This document shows, piece after piece, positions 27,106 to 35,116 of a stretch of 64,000 bases of DNA. The stretch spans positions 82,345 through 146,344 of the forward strand of contig NZ_BLVZ01000017.1 of NCBI RefSeq assembly GCF_015471405.1. The letters are read 5' to 3'. A model generated the notes under the pieces. That model did no database searches. It was not told where the DNA came from and saw only the letters and a list, made by a program, of their open reading frames with translations. The stretch is from Pseudomonas cichorii. GTDB taxonomy: Bacteria; Pseudomonadota; Gammaproteobacteria; Pseudomonadales; Pseudomonadaceae. Position 1 is the stretch's first letter. Each line of letters opens with the position of its first letter. The position numbers were made by a program, and so were the translations under genes.

Positions 27106-27371
27106 CGGCGGAGTTCGACATAGCGTTGTTCCTGCGCCCTGTGCTCAAAGGTGCTTATGCCACGCGGCAGCGGCATATTAGACAAGCAGAAAGGATGCAC
27201 GAGGTGATTCGTGAGCGCTGGGGTTGCGCGACTCCCTGGTCCTGGAGAGAAAAGCACATGAGATGGTTTCTGGAGCACTATCTGCGATGCTCAGCTCCAG
27301 CTACCGTCTACTACTACGAATTAACAGCAGGGATGATCCGCCGGAGAAAAGCGAAATTCGGGGTTGTCTGA
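27102..27371 (+). CDS. Small protein resembling an integrase core-binding domain
   Basis: 89 aa, starting in a 4-bp overlap with the integrase-domain gene. The sequence (RHIRQAERMHEVIRERWG, then KHMRWFLEHYL and TVYYYEL) looks like the SAM-like N-terminal core-binding domain of tyrosine recombinases without a catalytic part. It could be a partner subunit or regulator of the preceding protein. Family not firmly recognised. Confidence 0.5.
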   Translation: MTAEFDIALFLRPVLKGAYATRQRHIRQAERMHEVIRERWGCATPWSWREKHMRWFLEHYLRCSAPATVYYYELTAGMIRRRKAKFGVV

Positions 27372-27386
27372 TAGGCCTTTAGCGTG

Positions 27387-27431
27387 AGCCCCTGAGTATG
27401 GGAATGCGGAGCCTTCCCATACTCAGGGGCT
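27387..27431. terminator. Strong hairpin between convergent genes
   Basis: Perfect 18-bp arms (27387-27404 and 27414-27431) with a 9-nt loop, between the end of the 89-aa gene (+) and the end of the P4-type integrase (-). Position suggests a bidirectional terminator, though there is no T tract. Confidence 0.6.
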
Positions 27432-27490
27432 TGGCCGAAGAAGCGCTGGCAAGCTCCACTACACGGATGGCATGAACTGTCGCCGTGATG

Positions 27491-28747
27491 TCAGCGTATC
27501 GGCACCACCTTGCGGTCCCTGGTTTGATTGATGGCCGACGCTGACAGGCTGCCGGTAGCCGCTTTCTGGATATGTTCACTCCACCAGGCCATCATCGGGC
27601 GCCGACGTTCGATGTAATCCGCCCGGTTGTAAGCGCTCCGAACTTCGTCCTTGTCGACATGCGCCAGCGCGACTTCGATTAGCTCCGGATCCCATCCATG
27701 CTCGTTGAGGATTGTGCTGGCCATGGAGCGCATGCCGTGGCTGACCAAGCGGTCCTGAAAGCCCATTCTTTTCAACGCCATATTGGCTGTCTGGCTATTC
27801 GCGTGGGTGCGCGGGTTTCTATCTGACGGGAACACATATTCCCTGTGGCCGCTATGGGGCTTAAGCGTATCCAATAACGAAAGTGCATGTTCGGTAAGCG
27901 GGATTATGTGCGGACGACGCTTTTTCATTCGCTCTGCAGGGATTGTCCAGATGCGTTTGTCGAAATCGATATCTGCCCATCGGGTGGTCGCCGCTTCGGA
28001 GGGGCGGGTCATGGTATGAAGCTGCCATTCGATCAGGCAGCGGGTCGTCCGCTTGATGCTAGCGTTCGCGATTTCCATCATGAGCTCCGGAAGCTCGTCA
28101 GGCGGTAGCGCGGCCATATTTTCTTTCTTGGGTTTCTTGAACACCGCTCGAATGCCGCTGAGAGGGTTGGCAAAGATCATTCCGGAGTTGACCCCGTAGG
28201 TCATGATCTCGTTAAGGCGCTGGCTCACTCGCTTAACTGTCTCGAGGCTGCCTTTAGCTTCAATCGGACGAAGCAGCTTGATGACCATCGGCGCGTTCAC
28301 TTCCGATAACGGCGTTGATTTCATGCTTGGAAAAACATGCAGTGTTAGCGAGCGCCAGATGTCTTCGGCATACGCCGGGGTGACGGAGTCCTTCTTCAAT
28401 TCGAACCATGCGGTGGCTACGTTCTCGAACGTATGTTCCGTTTCCGCTCGTTTGGCTTCCTGCAGCTCATTGCGCTGAGCTTTTGGGTCGATGCCCTGTG
28501 CAAGCAGCTCTCTCGCCTCAACGGTTTTCTTCCTTGCTTGTGCAAGAGAAACCTCGGGATAAGAGCCCAGTGCCATGTTGATTCGAATCTTGGTGACGGG
28601 ATGCCGGTAGTTGAAATTCCACTGCATCGAGCGATTGACCCTGACTCGCAGCTGGAGCCCGTCGCCATCCGTGAGGACGTAATCCTTGTCTTTCGGTTTG
28701 ACCGCCTTGAGCTGGCGGTCGGAGAGGCGGGTGGTTTGAGCGCACAT
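27491..28747 (-). CDS. P4-type tyrosine integrase of the island
   Basis: 418 aa with the DUF4102 arm-binding N-terminus (LSDRQLKAVKPKDKDYVLTDGDGL) and a complete catalytic set: Arg in TRPSEAATTRW, Lys in MKKRRPHIIPL, H-x-x-R in HGMRS, His in ALAHVDK and the nucleophile Tyr in SAYNRADY. Such enzymes insert islands into the 3' ends of tRNA or tmRNA genes. The gene starts 190 bp from an ssrA-like 3' end (28935-28962) and is transcribed away from it, the classical tRNA-int layout. The ATG at 28747 has GGAG upstream. Everything to its left is probably its cargo. Confidence 0.9.
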   Translation of the reverse strand: MCAQTTRLSDRQLKAVKPKDKDYVLTDGDGLQLRVRVNRSMQWNFNYRHPVTKIRINMALGSYPEVSLAQARKKTVEARELLAQGIDPKAQRNELQEAKRAETEHTFENVATAWFELKKDSVTPAYAEDIWRSLTLHVFPSMKSTPLSEVNAPMVIKLLRPIEAKGSLETVKRVSQRLNEIMTYGVNSGMIFANPLSGIRAVFKKPKKENMAALPPDELPELMMEIANASIKRTTRCLIEWQLHTMTRPSEAATTRWADIDFDKRIWTIPAERMKKRRPHIIPLTEHALSLLDTLKPHSGHREYVFPSDRNPRTHANSQTANMALKRMGFQDRLVSHGMRSMASTILNEHGWDPELIEVALAHVDKDEVRSAYNRADYIERRRPMMAWWSEHIQKAATGSLSASAINQTRDRKVVPIR

Positions 28748-28768
28748 GAGAAGTACTCCATGACACCT

Positions 28769-28824
28769 TTTGGTATTCCCAAGATTAGCGCCGGGTAGCC
28801 GGGAATACCATTGGGAATACCAAA
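28769..28824. promoter_or_regulatory. Inverted GGTATTCCC repeats before the integrase gene
   Basis: TTTGGTATTCCCAA (28769-28782) and its exact reverse complement (28811-28824) flank a third partial copy, GGGAATACC (28801-28809). They lie between the int start and the att core. They are likely arm-type integrase or directionality-factor sites, or an int operator. Confidence 0.6.
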
Positions 28825-28897
28825 TCGTCTGGAACTCAAAAAGCCTCGAAAGCCCCCAATAGCCCTGAAATCCACGTATTTACTGGACTTCAGGCAC

Positions 28898-28922
28898 AAA
28901 AAAAGACGTCCGTGGACGTCTT
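28898..28922 (-). terminator. Rho-independent terminator downstream of the ssrA-like 3' end
   Basis: On the minus strand AAGACGTC-CACG-GACGTCTT forms an 8-bp stem followed by a run of seven T. It lies 12 bp beyond the CCA end of the tmRNA-like fragment, where the native terminator of that gene would be. Confidence 0.75.
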
Positions 28923-28934
28923 CAGATGATCAAA

Positions 28935-28962
28935 TGGTGGAGCCGGGGGGATTTGAACCCGC
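28935..28962 (-). other. Attachment site: 3' end of a tmRNA (ssrA)-like gene
   Basis: The minus strand reads T-arm TTCAAAT, then CGGCTCC and CACCA, the 3' end of a tRNA-like molecule. CGGCTCC fits the 7-bp acceptor of a tmRNA starting GGGGCCG, as in Pseudomonas ssrA from memory. No tmRNA body follows at 28963-29300, where an ORF lies instead, so only the 3' end is present. The T-stem mismatches at 28961, which suggests that identity with the real gene ends near 28960 and the att core is about 28935-28960. It marks the junction of island and prophage. A tRNA with the same acceptor stem is the alternative. Confidence 0.65.
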
Positions 28963-29013
28963 AGCCAAGTCCCGAGCGGCGCGGGCTACAGGCTCAAGGC
29001 TGGCATAAGGCTG

Positions 29014-29859
29014 TCATTCTTGAGTGTCAAGGCTTTCCAGCGCAGTCAGCGCCTCATTTACTGGTACGCTCCACTCCATGATGCCTAAATCCTCTTTCAC
29101 GATGTAGCCTACAATAACGCTCTCGTCCAGCCTGATGCGGGAGAGAGGTAATTGGTTCATCATAAAGATGGCAGCTGCGAATGTATTGAGTCCTGACTGA
29201 AGAATTAACATTCCTTCTGGCGCACCGTGCAGGGGATGTAAGTTATGTCCGTGCCTGCAGTTGACGATAACGCAACGTTTGTTCACGACCAGCAAGTCGA
29301 ACTGATGGACCCGCTTTATGCGGTTCGCTGTGTAATACTCGGTAATTGAGTTAAGCAATAAATTCAAATCTATATATGTTGTGTTTGAGAATATTATGCC
29401 GTTTATTGTTGTTTCAGATGGGGTGTTAGGTTTTCCGACATGTAAGCGCTTAAGCTTTTTAACGCTCGCTATTTGTTTTAGCGCTCTTTCGATTTCGTCT
29501 CTTGAGGTTAGATCAGGTTTGATCTCAATGGCGTGGTCAGTACCATCAGCCAGCAGTACCGAGAAATGGTTTCCGTCGCTGACGGTATGAGGATGTTCCG
29601 GGTTAAGAACGACACAATCAATTGATGCGCTCCGCCCACCAAACGAATCTATAATATTCCCTTTCGCAATTCTGAAAGGAAACGGGAAATATTTTGCTAT
29701 GAGAGCGTGGACCGCCGCCTCTCTGCGATCTGCTACTTCTTGTGGAGTGCCCCGTCCCTCGATGCTAGCTTTGGCGAATTTGTTACTGAGTTCTTCGGAC
29801 TCCAACTGGAGCAGTTTCATTAGGTCGGACACTCGCAGATCCTTCTTTGGTATTGTCAT
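29014..29859 (-). CDS. DUF6602-like PD-(D/E)XK nuclease-family protein
   Basis: 281 aa. ASIDCVVLN (Asp near 81) followed by DHAIEIKPDL (E-x-K near 110) gives a PD-(D/E)XK-type active site, and the rest of the protein is alpha/beta. This resembles DUF6602 proteins found in phages and islands, whose role is unknown. It lies between the prophage integrase and the att site, a position that in P2/P4-like and other prophages often carries cargo antiphage genes. The start at 29859 overlaps the integrase gene by 77 bp and has a poor ribosome site; an alternative ATG is at 29820. Lower GC than its neighbours suggests recent acquisition. Confidence 0.65.
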   Translation of the reverse strand: MTIPKKDLRVSDLMKLLQLESEELSNKFAKASIEGRGTPQEVADRREAAVHALIAKYFPFPFRIAKGNIIDSFGGRSASIDCVVLNPEHPHTVSDGNHFSVLLADGTDHAIEIKPDLTSRDEIERALKQIASVKKLKRLHVGKPNTPSETTINGIIFSNTTYIDLNLLLNSITEYYTANRIKRVHQFDLLVVNKRCVIVNCRHGHNLHPLHGAPEGMLILQSGLNTFAAAIFMMNQLPLSRIRLDESVIVGYIVKEDLGIMEWSVPVNEALTALESLDTQE

Positions 29860-31000
29860 TCCACATTAGCTCGGCACGATAGCCCGCGTCCACATCGGCG
29901 GCAGGCATCCACCTACCATATACTCTGGCAATCATTGTCCAGTCGCTATGGCCCATCTGCTTGGCTACCCACATAGGGTGTTCGCCGGCTGAAAGCAGCA
30001 TCGATGCGTATGTATGCCTCGTCTGATATGGGCGTCGATATCTAACTCCGGCCCTTTTCATGGCCGGCACCCACATCGTCTTGCGGATCGGTCCGTCACC
30101 GGCCCAGCGCTGTAATGTGCGTGGGTTCTGGAACACTTCGATATCAGCCAGGAACGTGTGTGCCTTCTGTGCCTTCAACGCTTCCATGGCTGGTCTGAGT
30201 AGCTTCACGGCACGCTTACCTGATGCTGTCTTGGTGACTTCCGCTGCACCCTTGGAGGCTTGGGTCATCGCCCGGCTGACCATCACTTCCTCCCGCAGCC
30301 AATCAATATCTCCCCACTCCAGGGCAACCAGCTCGCTGGTCCGCAGCCCTGTCCATAAAGCGAATTGCACCAGGTTACGCGCTTGGCCGGTGAGCACCGC
30401 CAAGATTGCCTGCTGTTCTTCCGGACTGAACGGATCCACATCATCTTCCTTGGGTGGTGCCTCTTTCCTCGAGAACGTCCATCCGGCCAGCGGGTTAGTG
30501 CTGATCAACTCTTCATCGTCGACCGCGTCGCTCAGTGCCGAACGCAGGCAGCTCTGTATGTTGCTGAGCGTCTTGTTGCTTACTTCCAGCTTGGCCAGCC
30601 AGTCTTTCACGTCCTTGCGCTTCAGATCGACCATCATCATTTCACCCAAAGCGGGCTTCAGTCGTAGACGCACAATCTTCTCGTAGCCGTCGTATGAACT
30701 GCTCGACAGGTGGGGCTTTTTGCCTTCCAGCCACCGGGTCAGATACCCGGCCACCGTTTCCTGGCTTGCTTCGGGTGCAAACTTCGCCGCTCTGGGCGAC
30801 CCGGGGAAAGTCACCGAGTAGTCGAACGTACCGATGGAGATCGCATGCTCAATAGCTGCCTTGTGCTGCTCGGCCTTTTTCAGGTTAGTGGGGGAGGGCT
30901 TGAGCGTGATGCGCTCGCGGCACCGGACGCCCCGATACATGAACGTGATTTCGATGCTCGTATCGGAGACCGCCCGAACTCCCCTCCCGCCTCTACCCAT
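29783..31000 (-). CDS. int: Prophage tyrosine integrase
   Basis: 405 aa. A DUF3596-like arm-binding N-terminus is followed by a SAM-like domain and a catalytic domain with RTSELVALEW (Arg), KTASGKRAV (Lys), PYQTRHTYASML (Arg of box II; the usual first His is Tyr, as is common in this subfamily), QMGHSDW (His) and ARVYGRW (Tyr nucleophile). It integrates and excises the prophage. It begins inside the excisionase gene and is read toward the att site. The PD-(D/E)XK gene overlaps its 3' end. Confidence 0.88.
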   Translation of the reverse strand: MGRGGRGVRAVSDTSIEITFMYRGVRCRERITLKPSPTNLKKAEQHKAAIEHAISIGTFDYSVTFPGSPRAAKFAPEASQETVAGYLTRWLEGKKPHLSSSSYDGYEKIVRLRLKPALGEMMMVDLKRKDVKDWLAKLEVSNKTLSNIQSCLRSALSDAVDDEELISTNPLAGWTFSRKEAPPKEDDVDPFSPEEQQAILAVLTGQARNLVQFALWTGLRTSELVALEWGDIDWLREEVMVSRAMTQASKGAAEVTKTASGKRAVKLLRPAMEALKAQKAHTFLADIEVFQNPRTLQRWAGDGPIRKTMWVPAMKRAGVRYRRPYQTRHTYASMLLSAGEHPMWVAKQMGHSDWTMIARVYGRWMPAADVDAGYRAELMWNDNTKEGSASVRPNETAPVGVRRTQ

Positions 31001-31155
31001 GACTCATATCCTTCCACGTCGATCAGCGTCCGGCCGTCCGGAGCCCTGTACCAAATTTCACCAAGCCGCCAGATTCCATCACGGATTTTCGAGCGGATAG
31101 CGTCCTCGCTGTAGCCAGACTCGCTGGCAAATTTCCTGATGGTCATGTAACGCAT
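30880..31155 (-). CDS. xis: Excisionase-like DNA-binding protein
   Basis: 91 aa. TIRKFASESGYSEDAIRSKI is the winged-helix/MerR-like recognition segment of excisionases, followed by a DGRTLIDVEGYESWV wing typical of this group. The start at 31155 has AGGAG 6 nt upstream. The 3' 120 bp overlap the integrase start, a usual xis-int arrangement. It would bend DNA at the att site and bias Int toward excision. Confidence 0.75.
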   Translation of the reverse strand: MRYMTIRKFASESGYSEDAIRSKIRDGIWRLGEIWYRAPDGRTLIDVEGYESWVEAGGEFGRSPIRASKSRSCIGASGAASASRSSPPPLT

Positions 31156-31212
31156 TGGCTCTACTCCTGACTCGTCAGGTTCTGGATTTCACGAAAATCT
31201 GTCACGGCAGGT

Positions 31213-31911
31213 TCAAGAGCCATTTCGGGGCACCTCGATCTTGCGTTTAACCACGCGACTGCCCTGGGCGTCATGCACGGTTAGCGGAGAGCTCTGGCGG
31301 GCCATGGTGCCGTCAGATTGCTGGTGGTAGACCGGGATGCCGTATAGAGGCCCGCCGGGCGCAGTTGGATCTGGCATCAGCTCTGGCTTGCGCCTGAACA
31401 GGTCCACCTGCATTTCCAGAAACACCTGGAAGAACGTGCCTTCCTTCCAATCGGCTGGGTGTCGGCCCGAGCGTTGGCGGGCGCTGTCCTCCATCCCGAC
31501 GATGAAGGCTGCTGTCGAGATTGCTCGGCTCTTGTCCTCGGCCCACTTCAACACTTCAGGGCGATGCACGGGGTTGACCTCCAGAACGTCGCAGACGCCA
31601 TCGAAGCCGTATTTCTCTGTCAGGGCTTCGTCGCTCTGGTACAACCACTTGCCGATCTCCAGCAGACCGGTGCGGAACCCATCGCGGGACTGTCTCTGGA
31701 GGTCTTTCGCTATTTCCAAGCGGCGTTGGGTGAAGGGCAGTCCGGCCTCAGCCTTCTTGACCTCTTCGCGGAAGAAGGCTTGGACGGCTTCCCGATCCTG
31801 TAGTGATTGGCGCACTAGCCGACGAGCCAGGATCAGTTGGCTGCGCAGGCTCAGGTGCTGGAGCTTGCTCAGGTCGTGCAGGCGTTGATAATGCTCAGGC
31901 TTCATGCGCAT
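31213..31911 (-). CDS. Hypothetical prophage protein, 232 aa
   Basis: The start at 31911 is chosen because GGAGG lies 7 nt upstream and it follows the 129-aa gene with a 10-bp overlap; the longer frame upstream is arginine-rich read-through. The protein is charged and mostly helical (residues 10-100), with a C-terminal Pro/Gly-rich part. No domain recognised. It is in the leftward early cluster downstream of the repressor region, where prophages carry accessory and recombination genes. Confidence 0.6.
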   Translation of the reverse strand: MRMKPEHYQRLHDLSKLQHLSLRSQLILARRLVRQSLQDREAVQAFFREEVKKAEAGLPFTQRRLEIAKDLQRQSRDGFRTGLLEIGKWLYQSDEALTEKYGFDGVCDVLEVNPVHRPEVLKWAEDKSRAISTAAFIVGMEDSARQRSGRHPADWKEGTFFQVFLEMQVDLFRRKPELMPDPTAPGGPLYGIPVYHQQSDGTMARQSSPLTVHDAQGSRVVKRKIEVPRNGS

Positions 31912-32291
31912 GGCAGAACCTCCAATTCTGTCCCGGGGACAGGTTTGGTTGACAGATCGCCTGATCCGCAAGGAACTTTGGTTGACAAAACACCGGATTC
32001 GCCATGAACGGCAGACGCCAGCACTTGGATCACCGACTGAACTCCCGCCACGTAGCTTGCTGGTTTTCCTGCCGCTGCACCTGCCAGGCGCTCGATCACC
32101 TTCGCGGCCGGTTCGGATTTCAGGGATGCGACCATATCGACGGTCCAAGCTCGGCCTTCCAGAAAAAGGTGTCGACTGATTGGGCCGGTGGGCGTGCTAA
32201 TTTTTGGCACCGCCGACGTAGGCGTTTTTGGAGGCTGGCCAGCCTTGTGCAGGCGGGCGTGCTCCACTGCTTGTTCAGCGAGACTGCTCAT
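31902..32291 (-). CDS. Hypothetical prophage protein, 129 aa
   Basis: Ala/Ser/Pro-rich protein with no recognised domain. Its ATG overlaps the stop of the 54-aa gene upstream by 4 bp, and its stop overlaps the next start by 10 bp. It is therefore one link in a coupled leftward operon. Confidence 0.55.
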   Translation of the reverse strand: MSSLAEQAVEHARLHKAGQPPKTPTSAVPKISTPTGPISRHLFLEGRAWTVDMVASLKSEPAAKVIERLAGAAAGKPASYVAGVQSVIQVLASAVHGESGVLSTKVPCGSGDLSTKPVPGTELEVLPCA

Positions 32292-32452
32292 CGCGCGCCT
32301 CCCTTGAAGTGATCAGCCAGCACCCGCCGCCCATCCAGGCCGCAAGTGGCAGAAAGGCTCAGCACTTCACCAAAGGTTGTTTCTCGGCGCTGCAACAGCT
32401 CGTACAGCGCGACCAATGCCTGCCCTACCTGGCCGTTACGGTGACGGTTCAT
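32288..32452 (-). CDS. Small hypothetical protein, 54 aa
   Basis: Begins MNRHRNGQVGQALVALYELL and ends FKGGAR. Both ends overlap neighbours by 4 bp (ATGA), which strongly supports that it is translated. Amphipathic helical N-terminus. Function unknown. Confidence 0.6.
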   Translation of the reverse strand: MNRHRNGQVGQALVALYELLQRRETTFGEVLSLSATCGLDGRRVLADHFKGGAR

Positions 32453-33189
32453 GCACGATTCTCCCCGGCAATAGCCGCCAACTGGATCAGCAGATCCTGC
32501 GTGCGCCCGTAGAAGCGCCCGGTGTCCTCGTTGATGAACTGGCCAAGAACCTCGGCCACCGCCGGGCTCGCGGTGATTCCGCCCAGGCTGGTGACGGCTG
32601 CGCTCACAGCAGCATCGGTTGCTGGCTCATGCACGAAGCAGCTCGCCTTGATCGCCAGTGTCTTGACCGGGCGGACCATCTTCATGTCCTTGCCCCAGTT
32701 TGTAGTTGGCGTGCACCAAGGCCTCATGGTCAGATTCCATGCGGAGCCAGCGGAGTTAGCGGTGCTGGACCAGTAGCCGTGCATGCAGGCGAGAGATTGC
32801 TTGGCATCGGTATCGTGGCTGTAATCCCACTCTTTGAGCTGCAACAGCGTTGTGCGCATGGCTTCGAGCTGGCGAATCGACGGAATGTGCCAGCATCCGG
32901 TTCCGCGAATGATCATCCGCAGGACTTTCTGGGCAATCGCGCTACCCGCTTCAGCCATGGCGTGGGTATTCAAAAGCCCGTCATCGAAGGACTTTGCGCC
33001 ACTGATACTGGGCCTTGGCCCGGTGCGATCCCACCACTGGGCTTCAACCTGAAAGTCTCGGCCGGCATCGATCAGCGCATGCTCGACCCCGTCGAAGAAA
33101 ACTCTGCCAGCGTAGAAACCGCCGTCAAGAGGCTGGCCAATGGCGGGCAGGGCGGCAGGGGAAATGGCGCGACGCTTCAAGGCTTGCAT
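32449..33189 (-). CDS. DUF1566-like (Lcl C-terminal) phage protein
   Basis: 246 aa. The central part (GCWHIPSIRQLEAM followed by YWSSTANSAGSAWNL) has the Trp/Ser pattern of DUF1566, a C-type-lectin-like domain family seen in phage proteins of Pseudomonas. The C-terminal 60 residues are helical. Role unknown. It overlaps the upstream Arc-like gene by 13 bp and the next gene by 4 bp. Confidence 0.6.
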   Translation of the reverse strand: MQALKRRAISPAALPAIGQPLDGGFYAGRVFFDGVEHALIDAGRDFQVEAQWWDRTGPRPSISGAKSFDDGLLNTHAMAEAGSAIAQKVLRMIIRGTGCWHIPSIRQLEAMRTTLLQLKEWDYSHDTDAKQSLACMHGYWSSTANSAGSAWNLTMRPWCTPTTNWGKDMKMVRPVKTLAIKASCFVHEPATDAAVSAAVTSLGGITASPAVAEVLGQFINEDTGRFYGRTQDLLIQLAAIAGENRA

Positions 33190-33818
33190 GGTTCGGCCTC
33201 CAACACATCAAGGCGAATTGCGTCGTCGACCTCTTTGTCCAGCTCGGCACCGGTGAAGTAGGTATCTCCGCGCAGGACCATCAGGTCACTGTCGACATCT
33301 TCGATACAATCACGATCACGTAACCAGCGGTATCGGCGTGCATCGGCGGCCATACGGGCGTGCTCGTCCATGTCGAACTCACGCAAGAATGCTGGTTCGC
33401 CCTTGTCCGCCATGTAGCGCAGCGCGTCGTTGATATCGCTGAACTTCAGATCACCCTCGACCACAACATGGCGGAAAGCGACCGAGCAGAAGTCCAGCAC
33501 CTGGGCGTCACTCCAGTTGGCAGGAATAACTTTTGGAATATTCTGTGGTTGGCTTTGTGCTTGGTTGACGCTTTCGCCTTCTTGGGCAATTTGGTTGACG
33601 CGATCTGCGTCAACCATCGCCAGACGCTGCTCAAGCGCATCAAGCAACAGATCCTGACGACGCTGACCGTCCATGAACTGGCGCACCGACCGGATGAAGA
33701 TCGAGTTCATGCTGGTCGACTGCTCTACTGCAATAGCGTCCACCTCATCACGCAAACCCTCAGGGAGGCGAACAACAAACTTTTCGGCGGTTCTGCTGTT
33801 AAAAATTACGTCACTCAT
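33177..33818 (-). CDS. Arc-family ribbon-helix-helix protein
   Basis: 213 aa. Residues about 10-50 (EKFVVRLPEGLRDEVDAIAVEQSTSMNS is the core region) are an Arc-like RHH DNA-binding domain: a beta strand FVVRLP then two helices ending FIRSVRQF. The C-terminal 150 residues carry an acidic segment and a WLRDRDCIEDVD stretch common in phage-encoded hypothetical proteins. It probably regulates early phage transcription as a dimer. Confidence 0.7.
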   Translation of the reverse strand: MSDVIFNSRTAEKFVVRLPEGLRDEVDAIAVEQSTSMNSIFIRSVRQFMDGQRRQDLLLDALEQRLAMVDADRVNQIAQEGESVNQAQSQPQNIPKVIPANWSDAQVLDFCSVAFRHVVVEGDLKFSDINDALRYMADKGEPAFLREFDMDEHARMAADARRYRWLRDRDCIEDVDSDLMVLRGDTYFTGAELDKEVDDAIRLDVLEAEPCKP

Positions 33819-33882
33819 ATCTTTCTCCAGGCAAGCCGATGGCCTGCCGCGATTGTTGGCTTTCGCAAATTTCAGGGTTGGG

Positions 33883-34260
33883 TTATGCCGTCAGTGCTGC
33901 TTCGGCTCGCCGGACAGCGACTCGGTATTCGATCTTCTTCTCGCTACTGCCACGACGAACTCTGGCCATGGGATCATCAGCAAGCGCACCGTGAGCGGCC
34001 AGCAGGATGGCGAGGGCGGCAGCGGGGGATATCAGGCCGCGACGCATGGCCTCGGCTACTAAAGCCGAACGTTTATAGACCTGCAGCTTGTGCATAACAG
34101 ATTCGATGCGACCTTTGACGGACCGTGGCGAGAGTCCATCGCGTTGGGCGATCTGTTTGTCAGTGCAGCCCGAGGCTACAGCTAGGAGGCACGCGAGCTC
34201 ACGCTCGGCAAGCCCATTACCGAGTGCGCCCTGCCAGTGGCCGCAGATGACAAAATTCAT
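33883..34260 (-). CDS. LuxR-type HTH regulator
   Basis: About 125 aa from the ATG at 34260, chosen for GGAG 9 nt upstream; ATGs at 34275 and 34296 are possible. LAERELACLLAVASGCTDKQIAQRDGLSPRSVKGRIESVMHKL contains the LuxR/GerE helix-turn-helix. It has no receiver or ligand domain. Its promoter region (34261-34340) carries two operator-like repeats shared with the cI-cro region, so it is probably repressed in the lysogen. Confidence 0.75.
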   Translation of the reverse strand: MNFVICGHWQGALGNGLAERELACLLAVASGCTDKQIAQRDGLSPRSVKGRIESVMHKLQVYKRSALVAEAMRRGLISPAAALAILLAAHGALADDPMARVRRGSSEKKIEYRVAVRRAEAALTA

Positions 34261-34299
34261 GATGGGTTGCTCCATGCTTTCAAGAAGATGGGGCAATAG

Positions 34300-34337
34300 T
34301 GCTTGCGGGATTATTTCTTGTCAATGCCTGCGGGATT
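34300..34337. promoter_or_regulatory. Two direct operator-like repeats upstream of the LuxR-type gene
   Basis: TGCTTGCGGGATT (34300-34312) and TGCCTGCGGGATT (34325-34337), 25 bp apart. They match the half-sites in the cI-cro interval at 35142-35176, so they are likely bound by the same repressor. Confidence 0.65.
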
Positions 34338-34340
34338 ATT

Positions 34341-35105
34341 TTACAGCCCCGGTATTTTCGCATCCACGACACGCCCGAATATTTCCCAATCTCCGTCCAG
34401 CTCTACGGTCTTGAAGGATGGATTGAGAGGTGCCAGAAACTCGTATCCTGCATCGTAAAGGTACTGCTTGAAAGTCTTTTCGCCGTCGCGGTGGATTGCC
34501 ACATAGTACTTGCCACTTATGAGATCGAAGCCTTCTGGCCTGACCAAGATCAGCGTTCCCTCGGGGAAGCTTGGCGATCCCAGGCCTGTCATGGAAGGCC
34601 CTTTTACCTCAAGCCAGTAGCCAAACTCACCGGCATTTTCCGTTGATTCTAAATATTCGATGGCATTTGGCGAGCTGATGTTGTCGGGAGATTCCGCTCT
34701 ATTCCCAGCGGCGATCCAGCTAATCAAAGGGTACTTCCTTGCTTTGCGCCACGGCTGAAGTGTATGTGAAACGTTGGCGTGATCCTCTCGCATAGACTTT
34801 CCGTGCTCCACCGCCTCTATAGTCCACTGCTGATCTATTGCCGCCGCCACAGTGTGCATTTCTTGCGCGAGTCTTGGACTGAACGCCGAGACAGAGACCC
34901 CAAGAAGCTTTGCTACACGCGCAGCAAAATCCATGTTCAAGGCATTCCGGCCATTCAGGTAATGGCTGAAAGAGCCCTGATTCATTCCAAGGGCTTCAGC
35001 GGCTTTCTCCTGGGTAAGCCCCAGCATGAATTGCTTCTCTTTGAACAAACTTTTGAGAAGTTCGCATTCATGCGCCAATTCTGGGGTAAGCGGTTTCTTT
35101 TTCAT
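34341..35105 (-). CDS. CI-like repressor with S24 (LexA-type) peptidase domain
   Basis: 254 aa from the ATG at 35105. The N-terminal HTH (LTQEKAAEALGMNQGSFSHYLNGRNAL) and C-terminal S24 domain are both complete. ISWIAAG supplies the Ala-Gly self-cleavage site, KGPSM the Ser nucleophile and GEKTFKQYL the Lys. It keeps the prophage dormant and is cleaved with RecA after DNA damage. It is divergent from cro across a 106-bp operator region. Confidence 0.9.
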   Translation of the reverse strand: MKKKPLTPELAHECELLKSLFKEKQFMLGLTQEKAAEALGMNQGSFSHYLNGRNALNMDFAARVAKLLGVSVSAFSPRLAQEMHTVAAAIDQQWTIEAVEHGKSMREDHANVSHTLQPWRKARKYPLISWIAAGNRAESPDNISSPNAIEYLESTENAGEFGYWLEVKGPSMTGLGSPSFPEGTLILVRPEGFDLISGKYYVAIHRDGEKTFKQYLYDAGYEFLAPLNPSFKTVELDGDWEIFGRVVDAKIPGL

Positions 35106-35116
35106 GAGCAAACTCT

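Noticed and set aside
32377..33261. 294-aa plus-strand ORF
   Set aside because: Antisense to the coupled minus-strand genes (DUF1566-like and neighbours), which have overlaps and domain support.
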